Positions 21,667-33,237 are shown, counted from the stretch's first letter. The stretch: DNA of 64,000 bases from Favolaschia claudopus (GCA_037176885.1 JAWWNJ010000003.1:620001-684000); one strand, 5' to 3'. Notes: a model not told the origin generated them from the letters alone. Numbers and translations: made by a program.

Positions 21667-22578
21667 GTGACAGTACGTGATAAGTGACCGGACCGTCTCC
21701 CCGATCCTCGGTTCTCATCCTCATCCTGGCAACGAGGATGATCCGAACGGGCTCTTACGGCCTTGTGGAGCCTTGAGACATCTTGCAACCAGGTGGCGGG
21801 CGCGGTTATAATCCATCTCAAGTTCTTTTGATCCGTTTCAACCTTACCCAATTTCAACGTGAAAAAAAGGAGAGATTGTAGCAGCGCCTGCGGAGAGGAA
21901 GAAGAAATAGGAGGGTACAGCGGCTATGATCCGGTAATTAATATCCTTTTTTTGATTTGCGAATGAAATATAACAATTGCTCATTCAATATCCTTGTTTT
22001 TGTTGTGAATGAAGGGCAACTATGCGCCTAAAGGGATTGGTATATAGATGGGTGTGGTGGATTGCGACCTTGCGGCGGCTTGAGATAGGGTAATCCGTTG
22101 GAGTGGCTTATGGGCCTCGGGGTGGAGTAGAAGACTCCATAATCCCGAAACTATGCGTCATAAGCCACGCTCCGCTTACGACCTTGTAGTATCAGATCGC
22201 GCCCGCATCTTGCCGACGGACACCCGCATTGAGACAGCGATCATTAGGGTTAGCAGTAACAGCCTCGTACCTCACTTTCTATATCTTCCATCACTCGGGA
22301 TATATTTTTCCTGTGAGCTCAACCACTGTGAGAAGTATTTGTCATGAAATTCAAGATCATCGTCTTGAAATTCAAGATTCCTGACGTTTCGTTAGAATAC
22401 ACGTCATGAATTTCAAGACTGGTTTCAAAACTTCTAAAAGTTACAAGGTGTGATACCGCACTCATATTCAACTGTGGGACCACATTACAGGTTAATGCAT
22501 ATAATTCTCTTTCAAAAAGTGACATAAAAATCTTGAACCTGCATTCACGACGAAACATCACGAATTTCGGCCTCGAAC
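21667..22578. other. no gene recognised; CATGAAATTCA motif array
   Basis: Between 22340 and 22570 the motif TGAAATTCA or ATGAATTTCA recurs at least five times in both directions (TCATGAAATTCAAGATCATC and others). The remainder has no recognised feature. Confidence 0.4.
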
Positions 22579-22580
22579 TA

Positions 22581-22707
22581 CAGTGGCGGCGCCATCTGAT
22601 GCCACCCCTAAAAATAGAACAGCCCATTTATGTAACTATTGATGCAAATGGAGTTGATTGGGTCCCCATCATTTTTTGGGGGGTGGCATCAGATCCCGCC
22701 GCCACTG
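22581..22707. mobile_element. Tc1/mariner-type MITE (family A), copy 3
   Basis: 127 bp, TA at 22579-22580 and 22708-22709. Left end CAGTGGCGGCGCCATCTGAT, right end complementary to CAGTGGCGGCGGGATCTGAT. Compared with copy 2 the two distinguishable tips are swapped, while the interior keeps the same orientation. Confidence 0.88.
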
Positions 22708-22709
22708 TA

Positions 22710-23842
22710 GTTCACCTGCGGCCGAGCTGCCGAGTCAATGACGTCACTTACAGCATTGCTCCACATCCGTAGCACACATATGCTGCGGCCGCTCACGACG
22801 CCTCTTGTCTCCCCCCACCATGACCTCCCTCCAAGTCACCATCGTAGAGCGCCGCCGCCGCCGCCACTCTCGCCAACACACTCTGCTGTAACGGACCACG
22901 CCTCTTTCCCTACGTCACCGCCCTCTAGGATCAATCCACACCGCCGTAACCGAACTAGATCTCTCTGCAGTGCGCAACACTCTCAAAGGATTAAGTGGTG
23001 GCGAAGGATGAGCCGGGATGAAGTGGCAGGGCAGGGTATTATCGTGAGTGATACTGCGAGAGTGCATTGCAGCTCATTAATGCGCTCTTTCCCTGTCGTG
23101 GTAACTTGGCTCTTCGATGACGACAGAGCATTCAGTGATCTGTCTAACGCGGTGAGTTACTTCCCTTCTCTATCTACATACCTCTTTTTCATTCTCCGTA
23201 GTGTCACATGTGTTTCCGAGCCACGCAAGCTGATCAAGTACGGCTGATCGTGATGGTGGCGAGATTTTGAAGGTCAGAGTATTATACTAGTAGTACTGCA
23301 ACTGTATCGTCCAGTACTTGAGATATATCCTGTTTTATACCTCTTCCATGGAGTTTGATAAGGAGTAAGGCGTCGGGATAGCTGGCTACCTTGGTTGTAC
23401 TTCCGGACGAATCATTGCTAAGATCATGACAAAATGTCATGAAAAAACGTTAGGAACGGGCCCAGTCGTTAGGAATTTCAGGACCCCGGATCATAACGTT
23501 TCGTCATGAAACCCGACAAAAGATCATGAAATTCAACACAAATGACGACGAAAACCTAACACAAGGTCCTGAACAACATCATGAATTTCAAAACCTTCCC
23601 TCTGCACAGTGAACTTTCTGTTACTTCGTCTCCAAAATATATATCCGACCTTCAAAAGCAGATATTGGTCTCTGCTCACTCTGGATATTTTTCGTCAGCC
23701 CACACTCTATACTCGCAAAATGAGCCACCAGAAGCAAAACTACATTTTTCCTAGTCTCTTATAAACAGACATTAGAATACAAAACTCCTCGTACCTGCGG
23801 TGTATTATAATAGTCTGTCACTTCCAAGGGGTTAGTGATTGG
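22710..23842. other. no gene recognised; second CATGAAATTCA array and small hairpin
   Basis: 23423-23605 holds repeated CATGAAATTC / CATGAATTTC motifs like those at 22340 and 49215. A small hairpin at 23752-23815 resembles one at 42112-42172 (about 75 percent identity by eye). A possible exon ends at CCGTAG near 23200, without recognisable homology. Confidence 0.35.
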
Positions 23843-23845
23843 CGG

Positions 23846-24238
23846 GTCCCCTTATTATATAATCATAAATTTCTCACGTTCCGTCCTGGTATCTAGGACG
23901 CGTATTTACGCGCCTTATTTTCGCAAACGGCTTTCAAATGATCTAAAACACATTATCGGCACTTGAAGCCAGAAAAAAGCTCGAGAAACGGGTGAGATTT
24001 GGATGAGTTCAATTTGAGGTGTTCGCCGCCGGCCAAAGGCGGCGAAAAGAAACAATACTCGCCGTTGGACTACAAAATAGAAAATAAGCCATTCTAACCT
24101 CCGGGGAGTGTATAGAAATTGTTATTAATGCATTCTACCATTCAGACTATGCGAAAATGAGCGACCACGCAGTTGAAAGAGACAGGAACTGCCGTGGGAA
24201 CAACTTGCCAAACGCGATGATTATATAATAAGGCGACC
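23846..24238. mobile_element. probable MITE
   Basis: Ends GGTCCCCTTATTATATAAT and the complement of GGTCGCCTTATTATATAAT are about 390 bp apart. The target duplication is not clear. Non-coding interior. Confidence 0.5.
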
Positions 24239-24682
24239 CTCCTATGACCTGCCACGCGGTAAATTCCAGACTAACATTTTTCCGACATGTATACATTCTT
24301 CACCACATGTCGCACCACCTCAAAGTCATCGCTCTGTGTCAAGACCCCTGCAAACTGAAAAAAGCTGTGGAAATTGAAATCATCACAATTCTTCAAACGC
24401 TGCTGACATCCTATGTCGCAAATTTATTTATTTTGTTACCGGGCCCGACAGCCCGATAGGGCCCGATAACAGCCCGACAGCGCCCGATCAGGACGCTATC
24501 GGGAGGCCATCGGGTAACGATAGGGGACTGTCAGGTTGCTTACAAGAGCTTGTAATCAATTTCAATTGCATACATGGGCTGTAGCGTTGAGTACTCGCAA
24601 AAACATATCCCCATCCACAGCATCTACGAGATAATGAACGCGAATTTGGTGGTCCTTGAGCGCTTGAGCTGGCGCCAATAAT

Positions 24683-25503
24683 AGAGAGTTTGCGGTGAGC
24701 CGCCAGAAGCCACCTGGCGGCTCTAATAAGGGTGTTCAATTCTAAACAGCTGGCGGCTTGCCAGCTAGCAAAACGGCCAGTTGATGGTTAGCGAAGTAAG
24801 CGAGAGTAAGCGACAAGTTAGCGCCGGCTAAGCGAGCGAGTCCAACTTTCAATATTGTTGACCGTTAGAGCCATCAACGGCGTCTACAGTGCTGCTGTTT
24901 GGAAACATAGAGCGTTATAGTTGCTACTTGATGCTCCTTGATTTTTTTTAACGGACATTAGCGCAAAAAAGCGGGGATATACGATATGTAGATTCCGTGC
25001 ATTGAACCGGGTCCGTGCGCCGCTTACGCTCGCTTACATTCGCTTAACATCAACCGACTGTTGGCTAGCTGGCAAGTCGCCAGCAAACTGCAATTGAACA
25101 CCCTTAATGGCATGCGGATTGGAGCGGCTACGTCATGTGGCGGCTCGTTCAGCGGCTCGTCGCGCGCGGTCCTTAGCACAATTCTGAGGTTGGGTACCTT
25201 GCATACTTGACTATACCTTCAGCCAATGAGAGTTCGTTGTCCTAACGTGCATAGTTGTTTTGAAGTGAACAATTTCCAGCGTCAACCGATCGAATGTGTG
25301 ATAGCGTCAGATTTTCGGGTCCAATTTTCTTCGTGTGTGTATGGTTCAATATATGGATGACTAAGTATTAAGAATAGACTCGCAAAACCAAATTTAAACC
25401 AGTCTTACCAGCCGCCAAACGAGCCGCCAGACAGCATAGCCGCTCCAATCCGCATGCCATTAGAGCCGCCAGGTGGCTTCTGGCGGCTCACCGCAAACTC
25501 TCT
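24683..25503. mobile_element. MITE K1 with AAT duplication, inside transposon gene
   Basis: The ends read AGAGAGTTTGCGGTGAGCCG and its complement; the inverted repeat is at least 45 bp. AAT lies on both sides (24680-24682, 25504-25506). It carries a nested element at 24728-25105. A related shorter element is at 41506-41702. Confidence 0.82.
24728..25105. mobile_element. MITE L nested in K1, AAT duplication
   Basis: The ends read AAGGGTGTTCAATT and its complement, with AAT at 24725-24727 and 25106-25108. After removal the left arm of K1 matches its right arm (CTCTAATGGCATGCGGATTG), which confirms the insertion. The interior is rich in AAGCGA/TCGCTT motifs. Confidence 0.82.
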
Positions 25504-27186
25504 AATGCACCTCGTATAACATAGTCCATGAGGAGGAAAGTTAAGTTTGATTCTTCCTCGAAGACGACACAACCGTCCCATGAGGTTTTCGGCCGCCACT
25601 TGCTATGTTTCATATTTTGCACCACTGTAAGATCAACAACGCGACTTGATGGTAGCTTGCAGCGTATGAGGGAGCGCAATCGAGCGCATGCGAGATTCGG
25701 TTGATCAGAGTTGAAAAGAACGCAGTCGTACCGAGGTCCGGACTTGTACCAGTTGGTGGTGCACCGCAAAATATCTTCAGCGGTTGTCCAGTTGTCCTTG
25801 GACTGGTATTCAAGATAGACGCATCGGAATACCTCAATCTAAAGGGTGTGTCAATTCAAATTCATCATAAGAATTCAAAACTTGCGAGAATTTCATCGTC
25901 GTAGGTCAGATATTCGTCGGGATATTGAGAATGTAAGAAATCCCGAAGGCGATGATCAAGGGATCGATATACGGGATTGTTGCCTCCGTACAAATCCTCG
26001 TAACTGCGACTGTCACCGTGCTGCAACGGCGAGCCAAATATCCACTGGTTCTCCCCGGTTCCCGGAGGAATTCGAGAATTCGGGATCCGTCGCCGCGACC
26101 CTTGTTTAAACTGGGCCAAGTCAGATTCCTTTCTCTCAGAGATCGAGGGTTAGGGACCAGAGATGGTGTCCCCACTTACCCGACTCGACGAAATGTAACA
26201 GATCATATATGAACGCAAGATATAGGTCGGAGAAGCGTATATTCCACATGAAATGCTAACATTCAACTCGAGATAAGAAATTATACCGGTACGTCGTGTA
26301 AGCCATGGTCCGTCAAGAGCTTTTCCCGTTGGGCAGCGGTTGAAGCGGATCTGGCTTCCTCGACTACCTTCCGCATCGTTTCCCGTCCGCCTCGCAGCAT
26401 TAGATAGCCAATGTACACTGATTTTGAATACCTTTCCGATGCCGCAAACTCTTGAGGGCTCTGGGTCGTTGTCAATTCGGAATACTGTCGACAATTTACA
26501 GGTGGGAGCTCAGGCAATGAGGAGGAGGATGAGCAAAAAGAATATATTTCAAAGATACTGGTACGCTCTTTTCTTCAGTCCCATGTTCCTTCGAGGGGCG
26601 GGCGCTGACGAAGCTTCCACAGGTCTGATAAGTTCCGAACGAATGCGGTCGTGGAACATCTGGCGATAGCTTTCATCTACCTCCCTGCGCAATTCCTCCG
26701 TCTCCGGAGTACTGAGACGCAGCGAGCTTCGATGGATTCGGGGCTCATCGAGCGGGCCAACCGGGGAATCACTCCCAACGCATGCATCATGCATTTGTTG
26801 GCGCCGTTTCGGTTACCGTGGGGTACAGGGTGGGCTAGAGGAAGCGCGCCGTACAGCAGCCAGCTGCGCGCGGCCAGCTGTAATGGATTAGCACACAAAA
26901 AGTTGTGAGAGCAGCGTTCTGACGCACCCAAGTCAAGTATAGTCCAGAAGCCCGGTAAACCCTCTTTCTTGCCCTCCCCAAACTCCTCCGAGACTGAATT
27001 CCGCCTGGTGAGGGTGCCGTTGGGCTGAGTCGGGGTCACCGCGGTGAGAGGTGCGCGGACGCGAATATTTTTAGGTGACGCGGCAGGCGAGTTCACTGGA
27101 GAGGAGCTTTGATTTTCGGGTTCAGAGTCGGAGACGTGGGTGATTTCTGAGCTCGAGCGACGTGCGAGTGGACGCTGGGGTGCCAT

Positions 27187-27560
27187 GGAAGTGAGAGAGA
27201 CGAGGAGGTCATGACAGCCGTAAGACGAGTGTCATTTGATTGGCGATGCTTGGCTGCAGTGGAGTCAACCCAATATGTTGGAGTTCGTTCCACAACTCAT
27301 TAATGCGCGCGTGGGGGAGTGGTAAGGCTCCTCAAATTAGTGATTCTTGACGTCGGTTCAGTACTCAGTTCCGGCTACTAGCAAATAACAAATTACTCGC
27401 CCTGAACAGCCCAGCTTGAACTCATCGAAGCTCAGCGCTCAGCGCTCATCGACGACCCATTCAAAACCCATTACAAAATTGAAATGGTGCAACAGTGCTA
27501 CTACCACAACAGGTAACGAACGAAGCAAATAATTCTTTTACATTTTCATTATTTTATAGG
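27187..27560. other. non-coding 5' part of the Plavaka-type element
   Basis: Lies between the gene start and the CCCGATA subterminal repeats of the right end. It would contain the promoter; no motif stands out. Confidence 0.35.
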
Positions 27561-28106
27561 TTCCTGAGACCGTGCCCGATAACAACCTATAGGGCTGTCG
27601 GGCAATCGGGCGCGATCGTGCCTGATTGCGCCCGAGACCTCCCGATAACAACCGATCGGGCACGACCGGGCCCGACAACAAAATAAATAAATTTGCGACA
27701 TAATTTAAAGTAACTTCAAACTGCGACAATTTCCTTTTTTTTAGGTGAGTCAACCACTTTATGGCGGTCAATCTGTCGTTTTAATTAAATGTGTATAAAA
27801 AGTCCATTCTGAGTCAAAGTAGAAAAAAAGTGCAAAAGCCTTCAAAACTCAACTTTTGTTTGCAAGCACTAGTGTAAAAACTTTCACTCGAGTGCAGTAG
27901 AACGTTTTCGGGTGCCAGTGTAAAAAGTTTGTGTCGGTCCGAAGTCCGGTGGCTGTGTGACTGATGCGCCAATTCTACCAGATGTACTAATCATGGTGAC
28001 TTTGGCAAAATATATCCTCAATCTGATGAAGTAATCGAACGATTGAATGGATTGTGCTCACGATCAGAAGGATTGAAAGATTTGGTAGTTACTGTACAAT
28101 CTAATA

Positions 28107-29485
28107 CTCGTAGTGAGAAAAAGTCATGGACGGTCGGTTCTTTGACCGATTTCGGCTGTCTTTGCACCTTTTCTATGATTCCAGGTGCTGGGTGTATGTA
28201 GACTACACTTGCAACAAATTACTTACCATCACCGAGATCCAATATAATTGATATTTGGCTAAAAACAGCCAAACAGTCAGACAACTCCGAAATTGATTTT
28301 TCTAACTCAGCAAGAATTCTTTTTCACAGAAATACCTCCCACGCAGGGTGTACCTCTAAAAAAACTATTGAGATTCAGAACTTAGATGAAGCAAAACGGT
28401 GCAGCCATTCTTGAGATATCGTGCTTGCAAGTTTGCCAAAATTGCCGTAAAATAGCCAAAAATGGTAAAAACAGCCAAAAGTGGCCAACTCCAGAGCGTG
28501 ATACAGTGGTGGCAAATAGAAATTGCCGTGGCTTTTTGGCCAAAACCTTGCTGTATACTTCACCGAATGACCTGAAATAAAATGTAGAGATAAATATATA
28601 ATACTACTGTACCACTTAGAACACTCAGCTATATATTATGCCCTGACAATGCATCAATAACAGGACAGTTTCTGATTATTGCCATATCTGGAAAAGCTCA
28701 ATGTATCCTCAGCACAAAAGTGTCATAATAGGATGAAAGTACTTGAAAAACAATGCTAGTTATCACTTTGATTGACTGGAATTGAACCTCATTTGAGCTC
28801 GCAACGGCTGCTTGAAGTTGGTCCTTTTAGCTATTTTCTCTGCATTTTCAAGCCAACTTTGAGCGGCTGCTGTGAGCCCAAATGAGGGTCAATTCCATTC
28901 AACCAAAGTGGAAACTAGGACTGTTTTTCAAGTACTTCCATCCTATTATGACACCTTTTCGCTGAACCCTCATTGTGTTTTTCCGAATATGGCAAAAATC
29001 GGAAATCATCCTATGATTGATGCATTCTCAGGGCATAATATATTGCTGAGTGTTCTAAGAGGTACAGAAGTATCACATACCCATCTCTACATTTTATTTG
29101 AGGTCATTCGGTGAAGTATACAGCCAGATTTTCACCAAAAAGCCACGGCAATTTCTATTTGCCACCACTGTATCTCAACAACGGCTCCACCGTTTGACTT
29201 CATTTAAGTTGGAGAATCACTCAGTTTTGATGGCGCTACAAGACAGGGCAAACCATCATTCGAACAAAAAAAGTCCCGTTGACTTACAAAATTGAAGTTT
29301 TGAGCTACAAGATTGTTTGGCCATTTTCGGCCAAACATCAATTATTTTTGATCTCGGTGATGGTCAGTAATTTGTTACAGGTGCAGTTTACATACACCCA
29401 GCACCCGGAATTATGAAAAAAGGGGCAAAGACGGCCGAGATCGGTCAAAGAACCGACCGTCCATGACTTTTTCTCACTATCGGAG
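28107..29485. mobile_element. TA-flanked palindromic element F
   Basis: The ends read CTCGTAGTGAGAAAAAGTCA (left) and, on the reverse strand, CTCCGATAGTGAGAAAAAGT. TA is on both sides (28105-28106, 29486-29487). Arms share GGACGGTCGGTTCTTTGACC and further inverted sequence around TACACCCAGCACC. It contains MITE B copy 2. Without it the element is about 710 bp and non-coding. Confidence 0.8.
28504..29170. mobile_element. long-hairpin TA MITE (family B), copy 2
   Basis: 667 bp, ends CAGTGGTGGCAAATAGAAAT and complement, TA at 28502-28503 and 29171-29172. Similar to copy 1 (17638-18321) throughout. Nested in element F, which is nested in repeat E. Confidence 0.88.
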
Positions 29486-29842
29486 TAGCTGAAGTTTTGT
29501 TTGACTTTAATTGTAAAACTATTTAATTAGTTTGACAAATGGGTAGTTATTCTAATTTGTTATACACAAAACAATTTCCTGTCTATCATCTCTCAATGGT
29601 TATTTGGAATTCAAGAGACAGAACATGGCAGTGTTTGCACAGAATTCTCCAGCCAAGCAAGCACCTCATCCGGAACCTCTCCAAATACACCAAATCAATA
29701 TGGGCAAGCTTTGTGGGGGCCCCCGGCCAGACTGTACTCAAATCAAGAATTTCCCACACATCGGCAATCGCCGCCTTCGTGCTGACGGATACTCGGAGTC
29801 CTCGGACTCGGTTCTCCGATCACCAGAGAGTACAATCGTGTA

Positions 29843-30343
29843 CATATTCCGCAAGCGTAGGCGTAGGGGTTAACCGTCCGATCAGCTGGGTGCACTTAAC
29901 GCACATAACGCACAGCCTCTTGGAGCACATAATCCGAGGCAGGCGATCCTCTGTTTCTGCGCGTCTTAAAACCTGGAAATATTTGGCAAGTCAGTTTAGA
30001 TAGCATAGATTGTATTTGTCGGAAAAAACGTAGGTTTTGTATGCCGGTGTCCCGGCCTACAGGTGGGTGAGCTTGCGCGAACCCATGAATTCAACATATT
30101 ACACAGATGAGGTCAAAAAGTACATGCACAGTAGTATAGCTTTCAGTTATATTCAGTACCGCTTGAGAAAACCATTCATCTCCTCCAACTGTACAGTAAG
30201 TGCTAGTTTGGCTCTCCTCGCGGTCTTAGTATAGGACATCAGCAAGACATTAGCAAGGCTCTGTTTGATCATCGTCAATAAAAACTTACAGCGCTTCCGG
30301 AAAGCGTTGGCAATACAGATTTTTTGTGCACATTCCAACTTTT
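29843..30343. other. no gene recognised
   Basis: Short frames only. Confidence 0.35.
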
Positions 30344-31328
30344 GATTGGGGGAGCTTGCTCCCCCCTTTTGTCTGAGGTTCCCGAAAAGTGGATGGCTGT
30401 GCAATGTGCCTACTCTCCCACGGGTACGCCATCAGCTGTGATCTCCCACGGATACGCCATCAATATGTGATGGAGGCTTAGAGACGACTCAGACCTGAGA
30501 CGAGTGGCCTCAAGTTGGCCTCAAGGTGGCCTACTGTACAGCGGTGCACTCAGGGAAAATGCAGTCAAGGAATACTCTCAGCCAAGGGCCGGCATCAACA
30601 GGAAATCAAGTATAAGGAGTCATCCCGCCTTTAAAGACACCACATGGCACAAAGGCAGCTGCAGTCGAGTTCAATTCACACAATTCCGAAAAAAAAAAAT
30701 CAAAGACACCTGGCCAGCAGTCAAAACTGCACAAATTCCTGTATTCAGCTCATGATAGCAGATTTCACCGGGACTGCAACAGTAATACAAGAAAGATGCC
30801 TTGAGTTGTGAATCGAAGGCTGATCTAAGGACAAAACTTGGCCTCTCAGTCTAACTTCTGAGATTCTCAGGTCGAGAGATAGCTTTTTTTTTTCCATTGG
30901 ACTGATGCACAGTTTTGATTTTTTTTGTCGTACTTCTGTGTAGTCTGGACGGAATTAACGCAAGCTCCCCCTCATCTGTAAGCCGGGCACCGGCATTACA
31001 AGACATAGTTTGTAACTGCAAACCTATACCTTGCAAGGTCAACACGGACCCGGGACGACGCAAGCATCGCAGGAAAGACGAGAAAGGCGCTGACGCATCT
31101 TGACGCGCGTTCACAGCTGTCAAATAGCTGTCAAATCCGCTTGCATCACCGAAATCAGTCTCGCATCATGCTGGATCAGCCTGGATCACATAGGATCACT
31201 GATATCAGTCTCGGAACGTGCATTTCACACGGCGTTCTTTGATTTATGACACCCATCATACGCTCCAGCACAGCCCCATCACCATTTGGTGTCCGCTCTG
31301 ATAAAAGGGGGAGCAAGCTCCCCCAATC
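30344..31328. mobile_element. candidate element with palindromic ends
   Basis: GATTGGGGGAGCTTGCTCCC at the left and its counterpart on the other strand at the right are about 985 bp apart. They form inverted copies of about 30 bp, each containing a perfect 18-bp palindrome GGGGGAGC-TT-GCTCCCCC. The target duplication was not resolved. The interior has no recognised gene. Confidence 0.45.
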
Positions 31329-32572
31329 ACGGAGTTTCTGTATCTGGTACAAGCGTAGCCAGACTTGAAGTTGCCCGCCAAAAGTTATGTGCACTGATGT
31401 GACTGTCACGTCACATTATGTGCATAGTCGCCAGCCGTTGTCCTTCGTGCACGCCACACCCATCGTATTAGGGTTCGATCTTCTACTGGTGGCCATCAAT
31501 TTGTGTTCGACACGCTCTGCCACGTCAAAACACGAAAAAACACGTCCCGTTCCTCAGTAATACCCCGCAAGTCTGAAATCATTTATGCCACCAACTACTG
31601 TCAATGCACCCATGTGGGGCCGGCTCAGATGCTCAAAAAATTGGCCATGACTGCCCCCAATAGTCTTCCTTAAGGCCATCTGTCTTATAAGGCCTTGTTG
31701 GAGAAGGTACAGGGCCCAGGTACGACATGAATTGTTGGATCAGTATTAATTCCTCAGTTGCAGATGATGCCAAAGCAGCAAAGGTGCGGGTAGGATACTC
31801 AAGTGTCCAATCTTCTGCACCGTTTCTTGTGAGACATGCAAGCAGCTAAGATTTCGGGGAGCTGATGATGGAAGTTTCCAAAAACATGCACTTATAACAA
31901 AGACCACGCAGAAAAGAGTGCCCAGTGGGAGACGTAAATTGTGTATAGTAAATATAATGTTCATCCTCTTGGTTCAGCCTTGGTTCAATTCCGATCCTAC
32001 ATGATTTCCTTGAAATTCTCCCTTTCTTTCCCTTTTCGCATTCTTTTTTTCCTTTTTCCCCTTTCAGCTACCCAGTACAATGTGCGGAAAACCAGTGCAA
32101 CTGCGGTGCAATCTGTCAATCACGTCGCACGTGTGTATCGGAACATCAACGGATCCGTCGGGGTAAGTAGGAACACGAAGGTATGCCTTTTTTGGACATA
32201 AGCCTCCACAGACTTGATTAATGAGCCTTAGTATTATGAACATGCGTTGGAACAAAACGGACAGAGGGATTTTTCAAACTCCAAAAATTCATCTAAAACT
32301 GATTTTGCCACAAATCCGGTCATTTTTCCGTCAAAATTGCATCCCATTGACAGAAAAAGTCCTCTCATTGAATTTCAAGAACACGGGCCTAATTTTCTTG
32401 CTTGTGTGGCCACCCGGGGGCGCGATTTCCGAGGTGATTCTATCAGAGACCGCCGTGTGACTGAGAACAAACATGTACAAAGAGGCCACTTTCGGAACTG
32501 ATGGTGCGCCACCCCATACATACTCCTCTTTTGTGCTGAACCACCACCACCCTTCAAGTCTTTGTTTCCGCC
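31329..32572. other. no clear gene
   Basis: A possible exon at 32069-32162 lies between a long polypyrimidine tract ending CAG and a GTAAGT donor (reading QYNVRKTSATAVQSV). No homology was recognised and no other feature seen. Confidence 0.3.
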
Positions 32573-33237
32573 ATGTCCAGCTTGCGCCGTGTTTCCTTTG
32601 AAGGGGTACAGGATGAATCAGAACTTCAGCCTTCTATTGTGGACAACCTTTCGCTGATAACTGGCTCGACAATCTTGACCTCCTTCACGAAGGCCGAAGC
32701 GCGAGGAACACTGCAAAAATCAATAGCAGGCAACCACCATCTCCTGCTCCGTGTCCCCCCAAGACAGCTCATGCAGCTGCGAGTTCCTCAAGTATGTTGC
32801 CCACGAGCTTTTGCTCTCGCCGATTGCTAACTTTCAGTAACAGACAATTCTGCTGATTCCGGTGCAGTGTGTTCTTCAACGCCACATTCTGCAACGCTAA
32901 CACTAATCTAGGATCCTTTGTGACCCTCGAGACAAATCTCTGGGATGAGAACGAAGACAATCGTTACATAGGTGTGTAATATGTCTGTGAAAACGAAACA
33001 AATCCTCAACCTGCATTAGCATCCATAGTGACTCCTATCGCCCCGAGTACAACGTCCTCGTCCATGATGTCACGCATAACGCTGAGGCCGTTTCTGGTTT
33101 CCATGCGTAGCGTTTCCAGTCACGCTCGAGGGTCTGTTTCACCCATACAAAGTGCTACAGTATGGACACTCAAGCAACACCCCCAAATGTGCTTATCAAC
33201 AATTTCTCAGGCGCTGTCCCTGGCGGAGACCAAACAG
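32573..33237 (+). CDS. possible 5' exons of the chromodomain gene or an unknown gene
   Basis: The start MSSLRRVSFEGVQDESEL gives a frame to a GTATGT donor at about 32792. A further open stretch reads NTNLGSFVTLETNLWDENED before another donor at about 32970. A frame reading NNFSGAVPGGDQT runs into the TIR at 33238. No domain recognised. Spacing and orientation suggest it is the front of the gene resuming at 33800. Confidence 0.3.

Larger units (their letters stand above)
24562..27186 (-). pseudogene. Plavaka-type transposon protein, core deleted, split by MITE
   Basis: Start MAPQRPLARRSSSEITHV. The first intron (GTGCGTC...CAG) joins PGFWTILDL to AARSWLLYGALPLAHPVP. Later exons read YRQMFHDRIRSELIRPVEA, then MRKVVEEARSASTAAQREKL and DHGLHDV. 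The C-terminal region reads TGENQWIFGSPLQHGDSRSY, LRDFLHSQYPDEYLTYDDE, YDCVLFNSDQPNLACARLRS and WRPKTSWDGCVVFEEES. The K1 MITE sits after VIRGAL; past it the frame resumes as LAPAQALKDHQIRVHYLVDA and DGDMFLR, with a stop at 24562. From memory, full relatives have a catalytic core between DHGLHDV and the C-terminal part, which is missing here. The assignment to the Plavaka superfamily is from memory. Confidence 0.6.
24414..27700. mobile_element. Plavaka-type DNA transposon with TIRs (TGTCGCAAATTT)
   Basis: Left end TGTCGCAAATTTATTTATTT and the same sequence on the opposite strand at the right end; TA flanks both sides (24412-24413, 27701-27702). Inside each end lies a GC-rich array of CCCGATA / CCCGACA units for about 100 bp, forming subterminal repeats. 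The element contains the gene at 24562-27186 and has been invaded by an 821-bp MITE at 24683. Without that insert it is about 2.46 kb. Linking the ends to the gene is inference from symmetry. Confidence 0.7.
27968..29842 (+). repeat. repeat E, copy 1, interrupted by nested elements
   Basis: Sequence shared with 47400-48266, starting GCCAATTCTACCAGATGTAC and ending at GAGAGTACAATCGTGT. A frame in the first part reads YPQSDEVIERLNGLCSRSE, and another near the end (29628-29873) is Ser-rich with a basic RKRRRRG tail, so it may be a fragment of a transposon gene. Element F (28107-29485) interrupts it at TA. The uninterrupted copy 2 confirms the junction (TCTAATAGCTGAAG versus TCTGATAGCTAAAG). Confidence 0.7.

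Noticed and set aside
22340..22570. Heat-shock elements (nGAAnnTTCn)
   Set aside because: The spacing GAAATTC lacks the two-base gap of a heat-shock element, and no gene lies downstream.
26340..26908. Plus-strand frames in the 26.3-26.9 kb region
   Set aside because: Opposite recognised exons of the minus-strand Plavaka-type gene.
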